DNA of 64,000 nt from Pseudomonadota bacterium (GCA_022572185.1 JACZWL010000007.1:24379-88378); one strand, 5' to 3'. Positions 18,160 through 26,873 are shown, counted from the first letter of the stretch. Notes: generated by a model from the sequence alone, not told the origin. Translations and numbers: made by a program.

Positions 18160-19110
18160 ATGCCCGACTACCTGCTCTCGGCCCGGCGTGTACGCAAGCA
18201 AAAGTTTGATGCGGAACCCGGGCGGACGCGATTTCTCAAAGTCCCCACCAACCGGCTGCCGACACCTGCTCACGCCATCGAACAGGCCTCATGGGTCGAT
18301 GCTGTCATGGCTGAAGGCCACACTCACACGAATCACAGCACCGGAAATGACTGTGGCGACATCGCAGTTCTCGTACATGGCTACAGCAATGATGCGAAAA
18401 GCATTATGTGGCGCCATCGCCGACTCAAAGCTGATCTCGCAGACGCTGGATTCAAGGGAGTGCTCGTTAGTTTCGACTGGCCAAGCGATGATCGTGCGCT
18501 TAATTATCTTGAAGACCGTAGCGACGCAAAGATCACTGCGCTTCGGCTGGTAGATGACTGCATCAGCCTGCTTGCCTCGGCACAGTTTCGCGGCTGTGAA
18601 TACAATGTCCATGTCATCGCACATTCGACCGGCGCCTATATCGTCAGGGAAGGCTTCGACGATGCGGATGACAGGCCTGGAATTGCGGCCACCAACTGGA
18701 CCGTGTCACAAGTTTGTTTTGTGGGTGCCGACGTGTCGAGCCGATCGATGTCGGCATCCGATTCCAAATCGAGTTCGATCTACCGCCACTGCACCCGGCT
18801 TACGAACTATCAGAACCCCTATGACTCGGTACTCAAACTGTCGAACATCAAGCGGGTTGGTGTTGCGCCGAGGGTCGGTCGAATCGGGCTCCCGCCCGAT
18901 CATCTGGACAAGGCCGTCAACGTGAACTGCGGCGCATACTTCGCCGGCAAGGACAGGAAGAAAGCGAGCTTTATCGGAACCTACAACCATTCCTGGTATT
19001 TCGGCGACAAAGTGTTTGCCCGAGATCTCGCCGCCACGCTCACGGGCGATGTTGACCGATTTTTCATACCGGGACGGCACAGGGACGAACACGGTGCACT
19101 GCACCTGTAG
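18160..19110 (+). CDS. Alpha/beta hydrolase, DUF900-like
   Basis: The 316-residue protein from ATG 18160 has the order of features of DUF900/COG4782 hydrolases: AVLVHGYSNDAKS (oxyanion region), VLVSFDWPSDD, a nucleophile elbow HVIAHSTGAY (Ser), and a C-terminal His in GTYNHSWYF. No signal peptide is visible. Substrate unknown. It follows the methyltransferase by 31 bases in the same orientation, so the two may be cotranscribed. Confidence 0.8.
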   Translation: MPDYLLSARRVRKQKFDAEPGRTRFLKVPTNRLPTPAHAIEQASWVDAVMAEGHTHTNHSTGNDCGDIAVLVHGYSNDAKSIMWRHRRLKADLADAGFKGVLVSFDWPSDDRALNYLEDRSDAKITALRLVDDCISLLASAQFRGCEYNVHVIAHSTGAYIVREGFDDADDRPGIAATNWTVSQVCFVGADVSSRSMSASDSKSSSIYRHCTRLTNYQNPYDSVLKLSNIKRVGVAPRVGRIGLPPDHLDKAVNVNCGAYFAGKDRKKASFIGTYNHSWYFGDKVFARDLAATLTGDVDRFFIPGRHRDEHGALHL

Positions 19111-19226
19111 GGAACGGGCATAATGCAATGTCGCCGGTTTCCGGTATTGTGTGAACCGGCGCATGGATTTGGCACACCGAATGTCACAAAGTAACGATCA
19201 GTCGAGAGGGTAACCGCCAGACCAAG

Positions 19227-20006
19227 ATGCTCATTACGCCAAACAGAAACGATCTGAACAAGATCGTCATTTTGAATCCGAAGGGAGGTTGCGGGAAAAC
19301 GACGCTCGCAACGAACCTGGCCAGTTACTACGCGGCCCGCGGCGGCCCGGTCCCGGCCGTTATGGATTGCGACCAGCAGGGCTCGACGATGAGGTGGCTC
19401 GAGAAACGCCCCTGCTCGCGGCCTCCGATACACGGCATTGCTGCCTACAAGAACAGCATGCAGGCGACTCGCAGCTGGCAGCTCAGGGTGCCCAATGAGA
19501 CGACCAGTCTCATTGTCGATTCTGCGGCCAGCCTGAGCCACGATGATTTACGCGAAATAACGCGCGACGCGACCAGCATACTGGTACCGGTATTGCCGTC
19601 TGCTATCGATATTCACGCTGCGTCGCACTGCATCGCCGACCTCCTGCTCGTCGCAAAAATCGATCGGCGCGACCGCAAGCTGGCGGTCGTGGCAAATCGT
19701 ACGCGTCGGAACACCAAGAGCTTCGAGAAGCTCATGAGTTTCCTCGATACGCTGGGGATTCCAGTCATTGCGGTAATGCGGGATAGTCAGAATTTCGTAC
19801 ATGCCGCTGAAGAGGGCATCGGAGTTTGCGACATGCCGCTTCACCGGGCCAAGCAAGATATCGAACAACTCGAACTCATCATCAAGTGGCTGGATGATTG
19901 GGAAAACCGGCGTCATCACGCAATGCCGACGGGGACATACCCCGAGCCGAATGCAGCAAACGTCACGGTATTACACAAGTCGCAATTCGGATCCAGCAGC
20001 AATTAG
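19227..20006 (+). CDS. Orphan ParA/MinD-family ATPase
   Basis: A 259-residue P-loop ATPase with the deviant Walker A KGGCGKTTLATNLA, Walker A-prime region VMDCDQQGSTMRW and a switch II-like VDSAAS. ParA homologues position plasmids, chromosomes or protein complexes with a ParB-type partner; no such partner is adjacent. The stop codon (20004-20006) is formed by the first three bases of the second 35-bp palindromic repeat, so the gene end may have been set by insertion of that repeat. Confidence 0.85.
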   Translation: MLITPNRNDLNKIVILNPKGGCGKTTLATNLASYYAARGGPVPAVMDCDQQGSTMRWLEKRPCSRPPIHGIAAYKNSMQATRSWQLRVPNETTSLIVDSAASLSHDDLREITRDATSILVPVLPSAIDIHAASHCIADLLLVAKIDRRDRKLAVVANRTRRNTKSFEKLMSFLDTLGIPVIAVMRDSQNFVHAAEEGIGVCDMPLHRAKQDIEQLELIIKWLDDWENRRHHAMPTGTYPEPNAANVTVLHKSQFGSSSN

Positions 20007-20038
20007 TGGTCCAACAAGATCATATTGATAGACCACTA
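20004..20038 (-). repeat. 35-bp palindromic repeat, copy 2 (inverted)
   Basis: Begins TAGTGGTCCAACAAGATC and ends GATAGACCACTA, with 8-base perfect outer arms. Its reverse complement aligns with copy 1 at 15999-16033 over all 35 bases with four differences. The two copies therefore face each other around a 4-kb accessory segment. It lies between the convergent parA-like and dehydratase genes. Confidence 0.85.
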
Positions 20039-20049
20039 GCCCGAACGTT

Positions 20050-21045
20050 TCACCAAAGATCGTCGATCTTGGTCGAGGGCTCATTCTGAATCGCCGAGAA
20101 TAAACCCGGGTCGACGTTGCCACCGGTCAACACTGCGACCATCGTCTTGTCTTTGCAGTCTATTTTTCCCGTCAATACGGCCGCGAGCGCAGCGGCCCCG
20201 CCAGGCTCAACGACGAGTTTCAGGTGGCGGAACGCAAAACGCATTGCCGCTTTTACTTCTTCGTCACTGACGACGAGACCTTCACCGGCCAGTTTTTGAA
20301 TTATGGCAAACGTCATTTCGCCAGGGGTTTCCGCCTGTAACGCATCGCAGATGGAACGCGCCGTTTTCGGATTCGAGCGGCGTACGCCTTCGCGTAAGGA
20401 CCGGGCCGTGTCGTCAAACTGTTCCGGCTCGACCGTGTGAACGGACGTTGCCGGTGATAGCGCCTTTATGGCGATAGCCGAACCCGAACTCAACCCTCCT
20501 CCCCCACAGCAGAGAAGAACCTGGTCGGGCGAAAGACCGAGCTCGCGGCACTGCTCGATGATTTCGAGACCGACCGTACCCTGGCCGGCAATGATGTCCT
20601 TGTGATCATAGGACGGCACGACTGCGGCGCCACGTTCTGCGGCGACCTGCCGGGCGATTGCCTCGCGATCACCACCGTACCGGTCGTACAGAACGACCTC
20701 TCCGCCAAACCGTTTGGTTCGTTCTATTTTTACTTTCGGGGCGTCCTCGGGCATGACGATAATCGTTTTGATGCCAAGCAGGCTACCGGCCCTGGCCACC
20801 CCCTGTGCATGGTTGCCCGAAGACCATGCCACTACCCCTTTGCTTGCTTGCTCGGGAGACAGCTGACTCATGAAGTTGTAGGCACCACGAATCTTGAAAG
20901 TGCCGGTTACCTGCAAGCACTCGGGCTTCAACAAAACTGTGCCGCCGGCGATCTCGTTAAGTTCGGCCGACCGGAGGAGCGGTGTTCTGACTGAAACTTG
21001 CGACAGGCGTTTCGCCGCAGCCTGAATATCGCTGAGTTCGATCAT
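20050..21045 (-). CDS. Threonine/serine dehydratase, PLP-dependent, short form
   Basis: A 331-residue fold-type II PLP enzyme: PLP Lys in TGTFKIRGAYN, phosphate/substrate loop SSGNHAQGVA, and glycine loop CCGGGGLSSG. It lacks the C-terminal ACT-like regulatory domain of biosynthetic IlvA, so it resembles catabolic threonine dehydratase or serine racemase, which sequence alone does not separate. The start overlaps the phhB stop by four bases (ATGA), indicating coupled translation; an upstream in-frame start inside phhB is not credible. Confidence 0.88.
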   Translation of the reverse strand: MIELSDIQAAAKRLSQVSVRTPLLRSAELNEIAGGTVLLKPECLQVTGTFKIRGAYNFMSQLSPEQASKGVVAWSSGNHAQGVARAGSLLGIKTIIVMPEDAPKVKIERTKRFGGEVVLYDRYGGDREAIARQVAAERGAAVVPSYDHKDIIAGQGTVGLEIIEQCRELGLSPDQVLLCCGGGGLSSGSAIAIKALSPATSVHTVEPEQFDDTARSLREGVRRSNPKTARSICDALQAETPGEMTFAIIQKLAGEGLVVSDEEVKAAMRFAFRHLKLVVEPGGAAALAAVLTGKIDCKDKTMVAVLTGGNVDPGLFSAIQNEPSTKIDDLW

Positions 21046-21380
21046 TGGGCCGCCAGACGATCGATCTTGGCGGCGCAAATGAAATCGTTGTCCGACAGCC
21101 CGTTTATTGCCGTCGTCGTATATCGCACGAGACAACTTCCGTATTTGACGATCATTTCCGGGTGGTGTCCCTCGGTGCTTGCAACCCAGGCAACGGCGTT
21201 GGTGAAAGCGATCGTCCTGCTGAAACCCGGAAATTGAAATTCACGGCTGATGTGCTGGCCGGATTCGGCAAGCTCCCAGTCCGGGTGCAATGCCGACATC
21301 AGCTCGCCAGCCTGATCCGCAGTCAAAGGCTCGACACCGCCTTCGCAAGGCCGGCATTTGCGCTCAACAAGGTCTGCCAT
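21042..21380 (-). CDS. phhB: Pterin-4a-carbinolamine dehydratase
   Basis: A 112-residue protein of the PCD/DCoH family, which recycles the pterin cofactor of aromatic amino acid hydroxylases. The signature EGHHPEMIVKYGSCLVRYTT carries the catalytic His pair, and ISREFQFPGFSRTIAFTNAVA matches the preceding helix. No phenylalanine hydroxylase gene is in the window. It is the first gene of a two-gene minus-strand operon with the dehydratase. Confidence 0.92.
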   Translation of the reverse strand: MADLVERKCRPCEGGVEPLTADQAGELMSALHPDWELAESGQHISREFQFPGFSRTIAFTNAVAWVASTEGHHPEMIVKYGSCLVRYTTTAINGLSDNDFICAAKIDRLAAQ

Positions 21381-21440
21381 AAATTATCGCCGTGTGTCCA
21401 TCTGAAAGGAGATTCATACCATAAATCCAGTCAGGCGAAC

Positions 21441-21470
21441 AAAAAAGGGCCGGTCTCGGAGAGACCGGCC
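21441..21470 (-). terminator. Intrinsic terminator of the OmpA-like gene
   Basis: On the minus strand a perfect 10-bp stem (GGCCGGTCTC / GAGACCGGCC, three-base loop) is followed by C and six Ts. It lies 42 bases after the stop codon of the OmpA-like gene. Confidence 0.88.
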
Positions 21471-21512
21471 AAAGGGTGACTCACAGACGAGTCTTTTGGG
21501 GACTGGTTTTGC

Positions 21513-22238
21513 CTAGTCGGGGTTGGACGCGAATGACGGCGTCTCTTCGACAAACAGCGTCAGGCTGACTTTGCGCTCAAGCGCGAAGCTGTCGGGATTG
21601 TCGTCTGCTGCCGGTGATTCACCGTGTGCAGCAAGCTTGATGCGTGACTCGGCAACGCCGTTGGATACCAGGACGTCCCGCACGTATTCTGCCCTCTGCG
21701 CGGAGAGCCTGTGGTTGTAGTCGGCGTCACCCCGCTCGTCCGCAAATCCGTCAAGCTGGACATAGATGTCAGGCATTGTTGAAAGATTTGCCGCGAGTTC
21801 CCGCAGCTTCGTGTCCGTCGTAATGCCGAGCACGTGTTCGTCGGTACGGAACAACAGGTCCATTTCAATGCCGGCCTGCATCAGAGTGAGCAGTTCAGGT
21901 CTCGCAACCGCCTGCATACGCTGCAAATCGGCGCCCAGGGAGTCGATGTCACTGTTCAGCGCAGCGACGCTTTTTTCCAGTGCCGTAATCTTCTTTCTGG
22001 AGCTGACCAGTGAATCGGACAGCGTCGTTACCGTCGTGTTTTTCTTGTGGAACTCATCGCCCAACTTCGCGCCGACAGCTGCGCCGACAATGAACCCAAC
22101 CGGGCCGCCCGCGACAGCACCAATTATTCCACCGACGCCGAGTCCGATGCTTTCCCTCTTGGATGTGGTGCCCTCGGCCAGGGCCGGCGTCGCAATCAGG
22201 CAGGCAAGAATAGCAATAGCAAGATTTCTGTTACGCAT
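21513..22238 (-). CDS. OmpA-like outer-membrane protein with glycine zipper and coiled coil
   Basis: A 241-residue protein starting at ATG 22238, chosen because GGAGGAA lies six bases upstream and a clear signal peptide follows (MRNRNLAIAILACLIATPALA). Then come a glycine-zipper stretch (IGLGVGGIIGAVAGGPVG), a coiled coil at about 70-110, and a C-terminal OmpA peptidoglycan-binding domain (VQLDGFADERGDADYNHRLS, RVLVSNGVAESRI-like ending). This layout resembles the sortase-associated PdsO family, but no sortase or its regulators are adjacent, so the name is not given. Confidence 0.85.
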   Translation of the reverse strand: MRNRNLAIAILACLIATPALAEGTTSKRESIGLGVGGIIGAVAGGPVGFIVGAAVGAKLGDEFHKKNTTVTTLSDSLVSSRKKITALEKSVAALNSDIDSLGADLQRMQAVARPELLTLMQAGIEMDLLFRTDEHVLGITTDTKLRELAANLSTMPDIYVQLDGFADERGDADYNHRLSAQRAEYVRDVLVSNGVAESRIKLAAHGESPAADDNPDSFALERKVSLTLFVEETPSFASNPD

Positions 22239-22617
22239 TGTCATTTCCTCCATGTGTCGGGCCACCCCTGTGGCCGCCAACAGAGTCAATTACAAGGCAT
22301 AAATGGGGGCGTACGCAGTCTGTGGAATGGCAGGATGCCGATCAATTGTGGCGAATTGTGTTTTGCACAGAAAATACACTGGCGCAATCGCTCGAAAACG
22401 TGCATTTATATGCAGAACCATTTCCGTTGGTCGCTTAACAACCAGTGGTGTCCGTTCGAAATGACCGCTTTCGCTGCGGTCATTCAACCACGCTGATATT
22501 CAACGCTGTGATGAGCAGCAATCGGCCAGGAGCGGCCAGTGCAGCCTCAGAATATACGTGACGGCCAAGCCTAACAGTTGAATTGCCTGGCGGATTGCGA
22601 GGATGCTTCCGGACGCA
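22239..22617. other. Intergenic region without a recognisable gene
   Basis: This stretch separates two minus-strand genes. It holds a 9-bp perfect hairpin at 22460-22484 (AATGACCGC / GCGGTCATT, seven-base loop) with no T-run on either side. Otherwise I see only the upstream region of the OmpA-like gene. Confidence 0.5.
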
Positions 22618-23595
22618 CTAGTGCTCTGGTAGCACTTCGGTGAGCCAGTGTAGAACGTTCAAAACGAACTGTGCGTTCTGCGGCGCCTCGGGGTGGTTCA
22701 TGCCCATGGGTCCTTCCTCATCCACCTGTGCCGTGAACATTGCAGCTTCACCGAAAGCTGCTACCCGACCGGCTCCGAAACGCACCGTTGCCCCTTGCAG
22801 CATTCCGTCGGCCCGAATGCGGGGCACCTTGTCGGTCAGGTCTAGGAAGGGATCCCAATGCAGCACGAGCGTGGTGTTCGGGGGGATGATCAACAACGGA
22901 TCACCGGTGATGTCTCCGGCAAAGCGAAAAGCTTGACCTCCGAACGTCAACACAAAATCGATCTGCTCCGCCAAGCCCCGACCTCGCGTGATCGGGTGAT
23001 CCTGGAGTGAGCCGATCTCGCGGCGGAACTGCAGTCGCTCCGTGGATCCGTTATAGAAGAGGAGGCCAAACCGTTCGGCGAGTCCGGCAGCTGCTGCGGG
23101 CCACGGCTGATGATCCGCGATCAAGAGCAGGGCGCCTCCCGCTCTGACCCACGTGACGATCACCTCGATTTCGTCGTCCGCAAACGCAGAAGGATTCGGA
23201 AGGCTCCAGGCATCGATATTTGCCTCAGCAAGCGCATTGGCGATCACCAAAACCTGCGCGTCTGCAAGCGCTGCAGGATGGAATGGAGACCGAAGCGACC
23301 TCACGACGTAGCCATCGCGGCGAAGCAATTCGGCAAACGGACCATAGCGACCGGGGATCGTCACCTGCCGGTGCGCGTCATCGTAATCAGTCGTTGGCCC
23401 TAAGGTATGAAAGTTGTGGTGGCCCTCGTCGATCAACACAATTGGACCGCCGCCTCGGCGATAGGCTGGGGCGCCGACCGTCGGCTCGAAGTCAAGCACG
23501 GTGTGTTGCTGGCCTTGGACGGACCCCGCCAGCACGGGGAAGAGGAAGAGGACGAAGACGAAGGCGATGGGACGAAGAGGAATCACCTTAGGCAT
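22618..23595 (-). CDS. Secreted protein with DUF4350/GATase-like fold
   Basis: A 325-residue protein with a signal peptide ending near VQGQ (about residue 29). The body contains PIVLIDEGHHNFHTLG, then alternating strand and helix blocks (VVRSLRSPF, AQVLVIANAL, VTWVRAGGALLLIADH), and GAGRVAAFGEAAMFTAQ near the end. This is the layout of DUF4350/ThuA-like glutamine amidotransferase folds. Catalytic role not evident. A periplasmic location is inferred from the signal peptide. Confidence 0.7.
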   Translation of the reverse strand: MPKVIPLRPIAFVFVLFLFPVLAGSVQGQQHTVLDFEPTVGAPAYRRGGGPIVLIDEGHHNFHTLGPTTDYDDAHRQVTIPGRYGPFAELLRRDGYVVRSLRSPFHPAALADAQVLVIANALAEANIDAWSLPNPSAFADDEIEVIVTWVRAGGALLLIADHQPWPAAAAGLAERFGLLFYNGSTERLQFRREIGSLQDHPITRGRGLAEQIDFVLTFGGQAFRFAGDITGDPLLIIPPNTTLVLHWDPFLDLTDKVPRIRADGMLQGATVRFGAGRVAAFGEAAMFTAQVDEEGPMGMNHPEAPQNAQFVLNVLHWLTEVLPEH

Positions 23596-23701
23596 GACGA
23601 GGACTCATTACTGCAAGCAACTTGGTTCTGAGTATAGCCTTTGAATTGCCGTAACTGCGATGTCCGGTTTGGGTCATCTGGTCGAAGCAGCCGGATCACT
23701 G

Positions 23702-24097
23702 TTAAGAGGCTGGTTTGTGGAATTCGATCACATTTCCATCGGGGTCGCGGACGAAAAAGAACATGGCGCCTTCAAATTCAACCGATTCGGTGATAGCTAT
23801 GTCATGACTATCGAGTTGACGCTTAACTGCTTCTACGTCGGTTATCTCTAGCGCGATGTGAGTGAAGCCTGTGTGTTTCGCTGGCTCATCCATCAACACG
23901 TTGGTCGGAGACGCATCTGACGACGCGTTGAGAATGAAATTGATGTTGACTCCGGACGGATGTTCCACGATCGCGACTGGTTCAGGGCCCATCGGCCCCC
24001 CTAAAAATTCGAAACCCAGCTTCTCATAGAACGCACGAGCAAGGGCAAGGTCTCTGACGCGCAGACCTACGTGATTGATCCGAGTGATTTGTTTCAC
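23702..24097 (-). CDS. VOC-family (glyoxalase/dioxygenase-like) protein
   Basis: A 131-residue protein with two beta-alpha-beta-beta-beta modules: ITRINHVGLRVRDLALARAF at the start and GFTHIALEITDVEAVKRQL in the second half, ending FFVRDPDGNVIEFHKP. The His, the second-module His and the final Glu match the metal ligands of the VOC fold. GTG start at 24097 with AAGGAG upstream. Substrate unknown. Confidence 0.85.
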   Translation of the reverse strand: MKQITRINHVGLRVRDLALARAFYEKLGFEFLGGPMGPEPVAIVEHPSGVNINFILNASSDASPTNVLMDEPAKHTGFTHIALEITDVEAVKRQLDSHDIAITESVEFEGAMFFFVRDPDGNVIEFHKPAS

Positions 24098-24334
24098 GAC
24101 GACTCCTTGATTTCGATCTGATTCTCATTTTGACAATCGTATCAGCGTATTGCCAACGTCTGTTTCGGGTGGCTTTCTGCCTGTCGAAATTCTATCACCT
24201 GACCGGCACCCGCCAGTCAGTTCCGATGAAGCCTGTCTGTACGGTCGAGTCCTCACACAGCCGGCCAAGGACGGCCCATATCCGACATCTGCTTTACAGA
24301 GACTTTTCCGGTAAAGCGATCTATTTTCGAGCTT

Positions 24335-24343
24335 TGATATACT
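24335..24343 (+). promoter_or_regulatory. Candidate extended -10 promoter
   Basis: TGATATACT matches the extended -10 consensus TGnTATAAT with one difference, 59 bases before the TPR gene start. No good -35 is seen, as is common for extended -10 promoters. The rest of 24098-24401 contains no credible gene. Confidence 0.4.
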
Positions 24344-24401
24344 GTCACTCCTGTTAGTACATTACCTGTTTGGCAGCAACCTGGGGCGTTGTGGTGGAAC
24401 T

Positions 24402-24935
24402 ATGGCCGACCCTCTGAATGTGAAAATAAATAATGCGCGTGTTGCGAGGCACGAAGCGAGACTCGACGATGCGTATGAGGAATATGAAAATGCAGTCTCG
24501 CTCTGCCGAAGGGACGGGAAGACAGGGAAGTTGATCGTAGCGTTGAAGGGATTGGCCCAGATTGAAAGAGATCGGGGAAATTCGGACACCGCATTGCCGT
24601 GTTACTTGGAAGCGGTGAACGTAGCTCGCGAGTTGGATGACGCACTGGTTCTTGCGCACACAATCAGGCACTTAGCCGACCTCTATCAAGATATCGGCAA
24701 TTTGGACTCAGCTGAATCATGTTACATAGAGGCGCTAGCGATTTATCGCGCAGATTCGCGAACGAGTCCACTTGACCTGGCGAATGCGATACGACCGATG
24801 GCGCTATTGATGGAGAAATTCTCGCGAATCAACGATGCGAGAAAACTCTGGGAGGAAGCTGGTCGGCTGTATACCACGGCAGCGGTCGATGAAGGCATCG
24901 GAGAATGTCAACGGGCACTCAAACGATGTATGTGA
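24402..24935 (+). CDS. Tetratricopeptide-repeat protein
   Basis: A 177-residue soluble protein made of about four TPR units; clear ones begin at DDAYEEYENAVSLCR, SDTALPCYLEAVNVAR and DSAESCYIEALAIYR, then NDARKLWEEAGRLY. No catalytic domain. It probably mediates protein contacts. Codon use looks less GC-biased than in the core genes nearby. Confidence 0.75.
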   Translation: MADPLNVKINNARVARHEARLDDAYEEYENAVSLCRRDGKTGKLIVALKGLAQIERDRGNSDTALPCYLEAVNVARELDDALVLAHTIRHLADLYQDIGNLDSAESCYIEALAIYRADSRTSPLDLANAIRPMALLMEKFSRINDARKLWEEAGRLYTTAAVDEGIGECQRALKRCM

Positions 24936-24986
24936 CGGACAATTGCTGATTAACAAATCGCTGCAGCGGCGGCGAGGTGATCTAAC

Positions 24987-25526
24987 ATGTACAGGGCGCT
25001 GATTGGTTGCTTGTTGATTGTGAGTTTCGGAGTATCAAGTGATGCCCAAGAACAGGAGGCTACCGATCCCTGGGAACTAGTGAGGCTCTTTGAAGGCAGC
25101 TGGACTGGCAGCGCGGAGGGTCGATTTGGAAGCAGTACAGTCGAGCGCACATACGGTTTCATCTTGGATGACGCATATCTCCACGAGGAGAATATTTCGA
25201 CGTATCCGCCACAGGATTTTAATCCAGACGGTGAGGTCCATGAGCACTGGAGTTTCTTCAGTTATGATCGCGCACAGCGGGTTTTGGTGTTAAGGCAATT
25301 CCACGACGAACATATCGTCAATCACTTCGTGCTGAACACTGGCCTAACAGCTGAGGGCGTCATAGTCTTCGATAGCGAGAGTATGGAGAATTATCAGCAA
25401 GATTGGAGGGCGCGTGAGAAATACCGCATCATGTCCAAAGATGAGTTCATTGAAGAGTTTTATCTTGCTCCGCCTGGACAGGACTTTGAGCTCTATATAA
25501 CCACTCATCTTGAGCGGACTGACTGA
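24987..25526 (+). CDS. Secreted lipocalin-like protein (DUF1579-type)
   Basis: A 179-residue protein with a signal peptide (ALIGCLLIVSFGVSSDAQ) and good ribosome-binding site GAGGTGA. The mature part begins with FEGSWTGSAEGRFG and proceeds through many short beta strands (VERTYGFILDDAYL, RVLVLRQFHDEHIVNHF), as in DUF1579/THAP4-like beta barrels. Ligand unknown. It follows the TPR gene by 51 bases in the same direction. Confidence 0.65.
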   Translation: MYRALIGCLLIVSFGVSSDAQEQEATDPWELVRLFEGSWTGSAEGRFGSSTVERTYGFILDDAYLHEENISTYPPQDFNPDGEVHEHWSFFSYDRAQRVLVLRQFHDEHIVNHFVLNTGLTAEGVIVFDSESMENYQQDWRAREKYRIMSKDEFIEEFYLAPPGQDFELYITTHLERTD

Positions 25527-25623
25527 GCGAATGCCTTAAAAGAAGCTTTCGTATATCTAGATCCGCACAAATAGTCGACATTTCGGGCAACTAATCAGCC
25601 TTTAAGCAGGCCATCCTCCGGCC

Positions 25624-25743
25624 ATGCTCACCGAAATCTACATCGAAGCCCTGCTGGTTGATGAGGAGCTGGCTGATCAGGTTTGGAAGGCGTGGAATGC
25701 TGGAGAGATTGATGGCCGGTTGCTATATCACGATTCGGCATAA
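25624..25743 (+). CDS. Small 39-residue protein
   Basis: ATG at 25624 opens a 39-codon frame ending TAA at 25741-25743. The peptide begins MLTEIYIEALLVDEELADQV and continues WKAWNAGEID. I recall a family of short proteobacterial hypothetical proteins with nearly this N-terminus and a slightly longer C-terminus ending in tryptophans. If so, this copy may be truncated. Acidic and amphipathic, with no signal peptide. Confidence 0.55.
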   Translation: MLTEIYIEALLVDEELADQVWKAWNAGEIDGRLLYHDSA

Positions 25744-25826
25744 CGAGCGAACGAAGTGATATTTCCTCATGCGATTTCGCGATCGTAAGATTTGCTTCTC
25801 GCAATAAACAACCCAGGAGAATATCG

Positions 25827-26321
25827 ATGTCTGCGACCGAAGAATTCCTAGCGAACAACGAAAGCTACGCAGAGAATTTCACAAAAGGCGGTAAACCCAT
25901 GCCGCCGGCCAAGAAAGTCTCCATCGTCGCCTGCATGGACGCCCGTATCGAGACTGGGCGTTTGCTGGGGTTGGAAGAAGGCGATGCTCACGTGATCCGC
26001 AACGCAGGCGGCGTAGTCACCGACGATGTAATACGCTCACTGGCTATATCGCAGCGGCTCTTAGGCACCCAGGAGATCATACTGATTCACCACACCGACT
26101 GCGGCATGCTGACCTTTAGAGATGACGAAGTGAAAGCTCAGATCGAGGCCGATACCGGCTTACGCCCACCATTCGCTCTGGAAGCGTTCTCGGATCCGGA
26201 AGACGATGTTCGTCAGTCCATCAGGCGAATCCAGGCGAGTCCGTTCGTGCCGCACAAGGACGAAATCCGCGGATTTGTCTATGACGTTGAGACTGGCCGT
26301 CTAAACGAGGTCAGCGTCTGA
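25827..26321 (+). CDS. Beta-class carbonic anhydrase
   Basis: A 164-residue enzyme interconverting CO2 and bicarbonate. Zinc ligands and catalytic dyad are in place: Cys36, Asp38 and Arg40 in VACMDARIE, and His89/Cys92 in HHTDCGML. Length and spacing match the short beta-CA clade that includes Mycobacterium Rv1284. The start at 25827 has AGGAGAATATCG upstream. Its last 21 bases overlap the convergent membrane-protein gene. Confidence 0.92.
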   Translation: MSATEEFLANNESYAENFTKGGKPMPPAKKVSIVACMDARIETGRLLGLEEGDAHVIRNAGGVVTDDVIRSLAISQRLLGTQEIILIHHTDCGMLTFRDDEVKAQIEADTGLRPPFALEAFSDPEDDVRQSIRRIQASPFVPHKDEIRGFVYDVETGRLNEVSV

Positions 26322-26726
26322 TGACTGTTGCTGCCCATACAAACGCTTCTTCAGGCGGAGTACGTAATATCCAAACGCCATAAAATACGCTACAGCAAAA
26401 AAACTGTACCCGTAGGAAAAGACGTTGAGGACCTCGTGGCTTCTGACCCATAATATATATGCATGAAGTATTACCGAACCATCGAGATGAAAAATAAGCA
26501 ACCCGTAAATAATCTTATCGAATAAATTCTGGAAGGGTATTTTATTGGCGTAAATGATTAGTCCTATACCAGCATATCCTCCAATTATGACCACCAGCCA
26601 GTCAACCTCAAAAGGAATTTTAGCAATTGGGAAGTCGTAAATAAGGCGGAGGATATGAATCACAGTACCGCCTATGTAAGGCAGCAAGGCGACGCGGGCG
26701 AATGTCTTGAAATAAAATGAACTCAT
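26301..26726 (-). CDS. Small polytopic membrane protein, AT-rich
   Basis: A 141-residue protein with four hydrophobic segments (near VALLPYIGGTVIHILRLIY, WLVVIIGGYAGIGLIIYA, IIYGLLIFHLDGSVILHAY and FAVAYFMAFGYYVLRL), ending in a basic loop. Family not recognised. The ATG at 26726 is taken as start; a TTG at 26768 would add 14 residues. The DNA is visibly richer in A and T than its neighbours, suggesting transfer. Confidence 0.6.
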   Translation of the reverse strand: MSSFYFKTFARVALLPYIGGTVIHILRLIYDFPIAKIPFEVDWLVVIIGGYAGIGLIIYANKIPFQNLFDKIIYGLLIFHLDGSVILHAYILWVRSHEVLNVFSYGYSFFAVAYFMAFGYYVLRLKKRLYGQQQSSDADLV

Positions 26727-26873
26727 AGACTGTCTGAATAGTTGAAGGTCCGTCTCTTTACCGGCCAAGTTCAGTCTTCAATAATGTGAATACTATCAAG
26801 GAGTATCTCAAAAGGCGTGAGATGCAGGTGAAACCGCCTGTATGGCCTGGATGCTGATTGCTATGCTCTTCTG

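Noticed and set aside
22561..22600. Possible integron attC site (CCTAACAGTTG)
   Set aside because: No complementary core site at a suitable distance and no integrase; neighbouring genes have mixed orientation.
24130..24357. 75-codon plus-strand frame upstream of the TPR gene
   Set aside because: Begins with TTG, no ribosome-binding site, no domain; the candidate extended -10 of the next gene lies inside its end.
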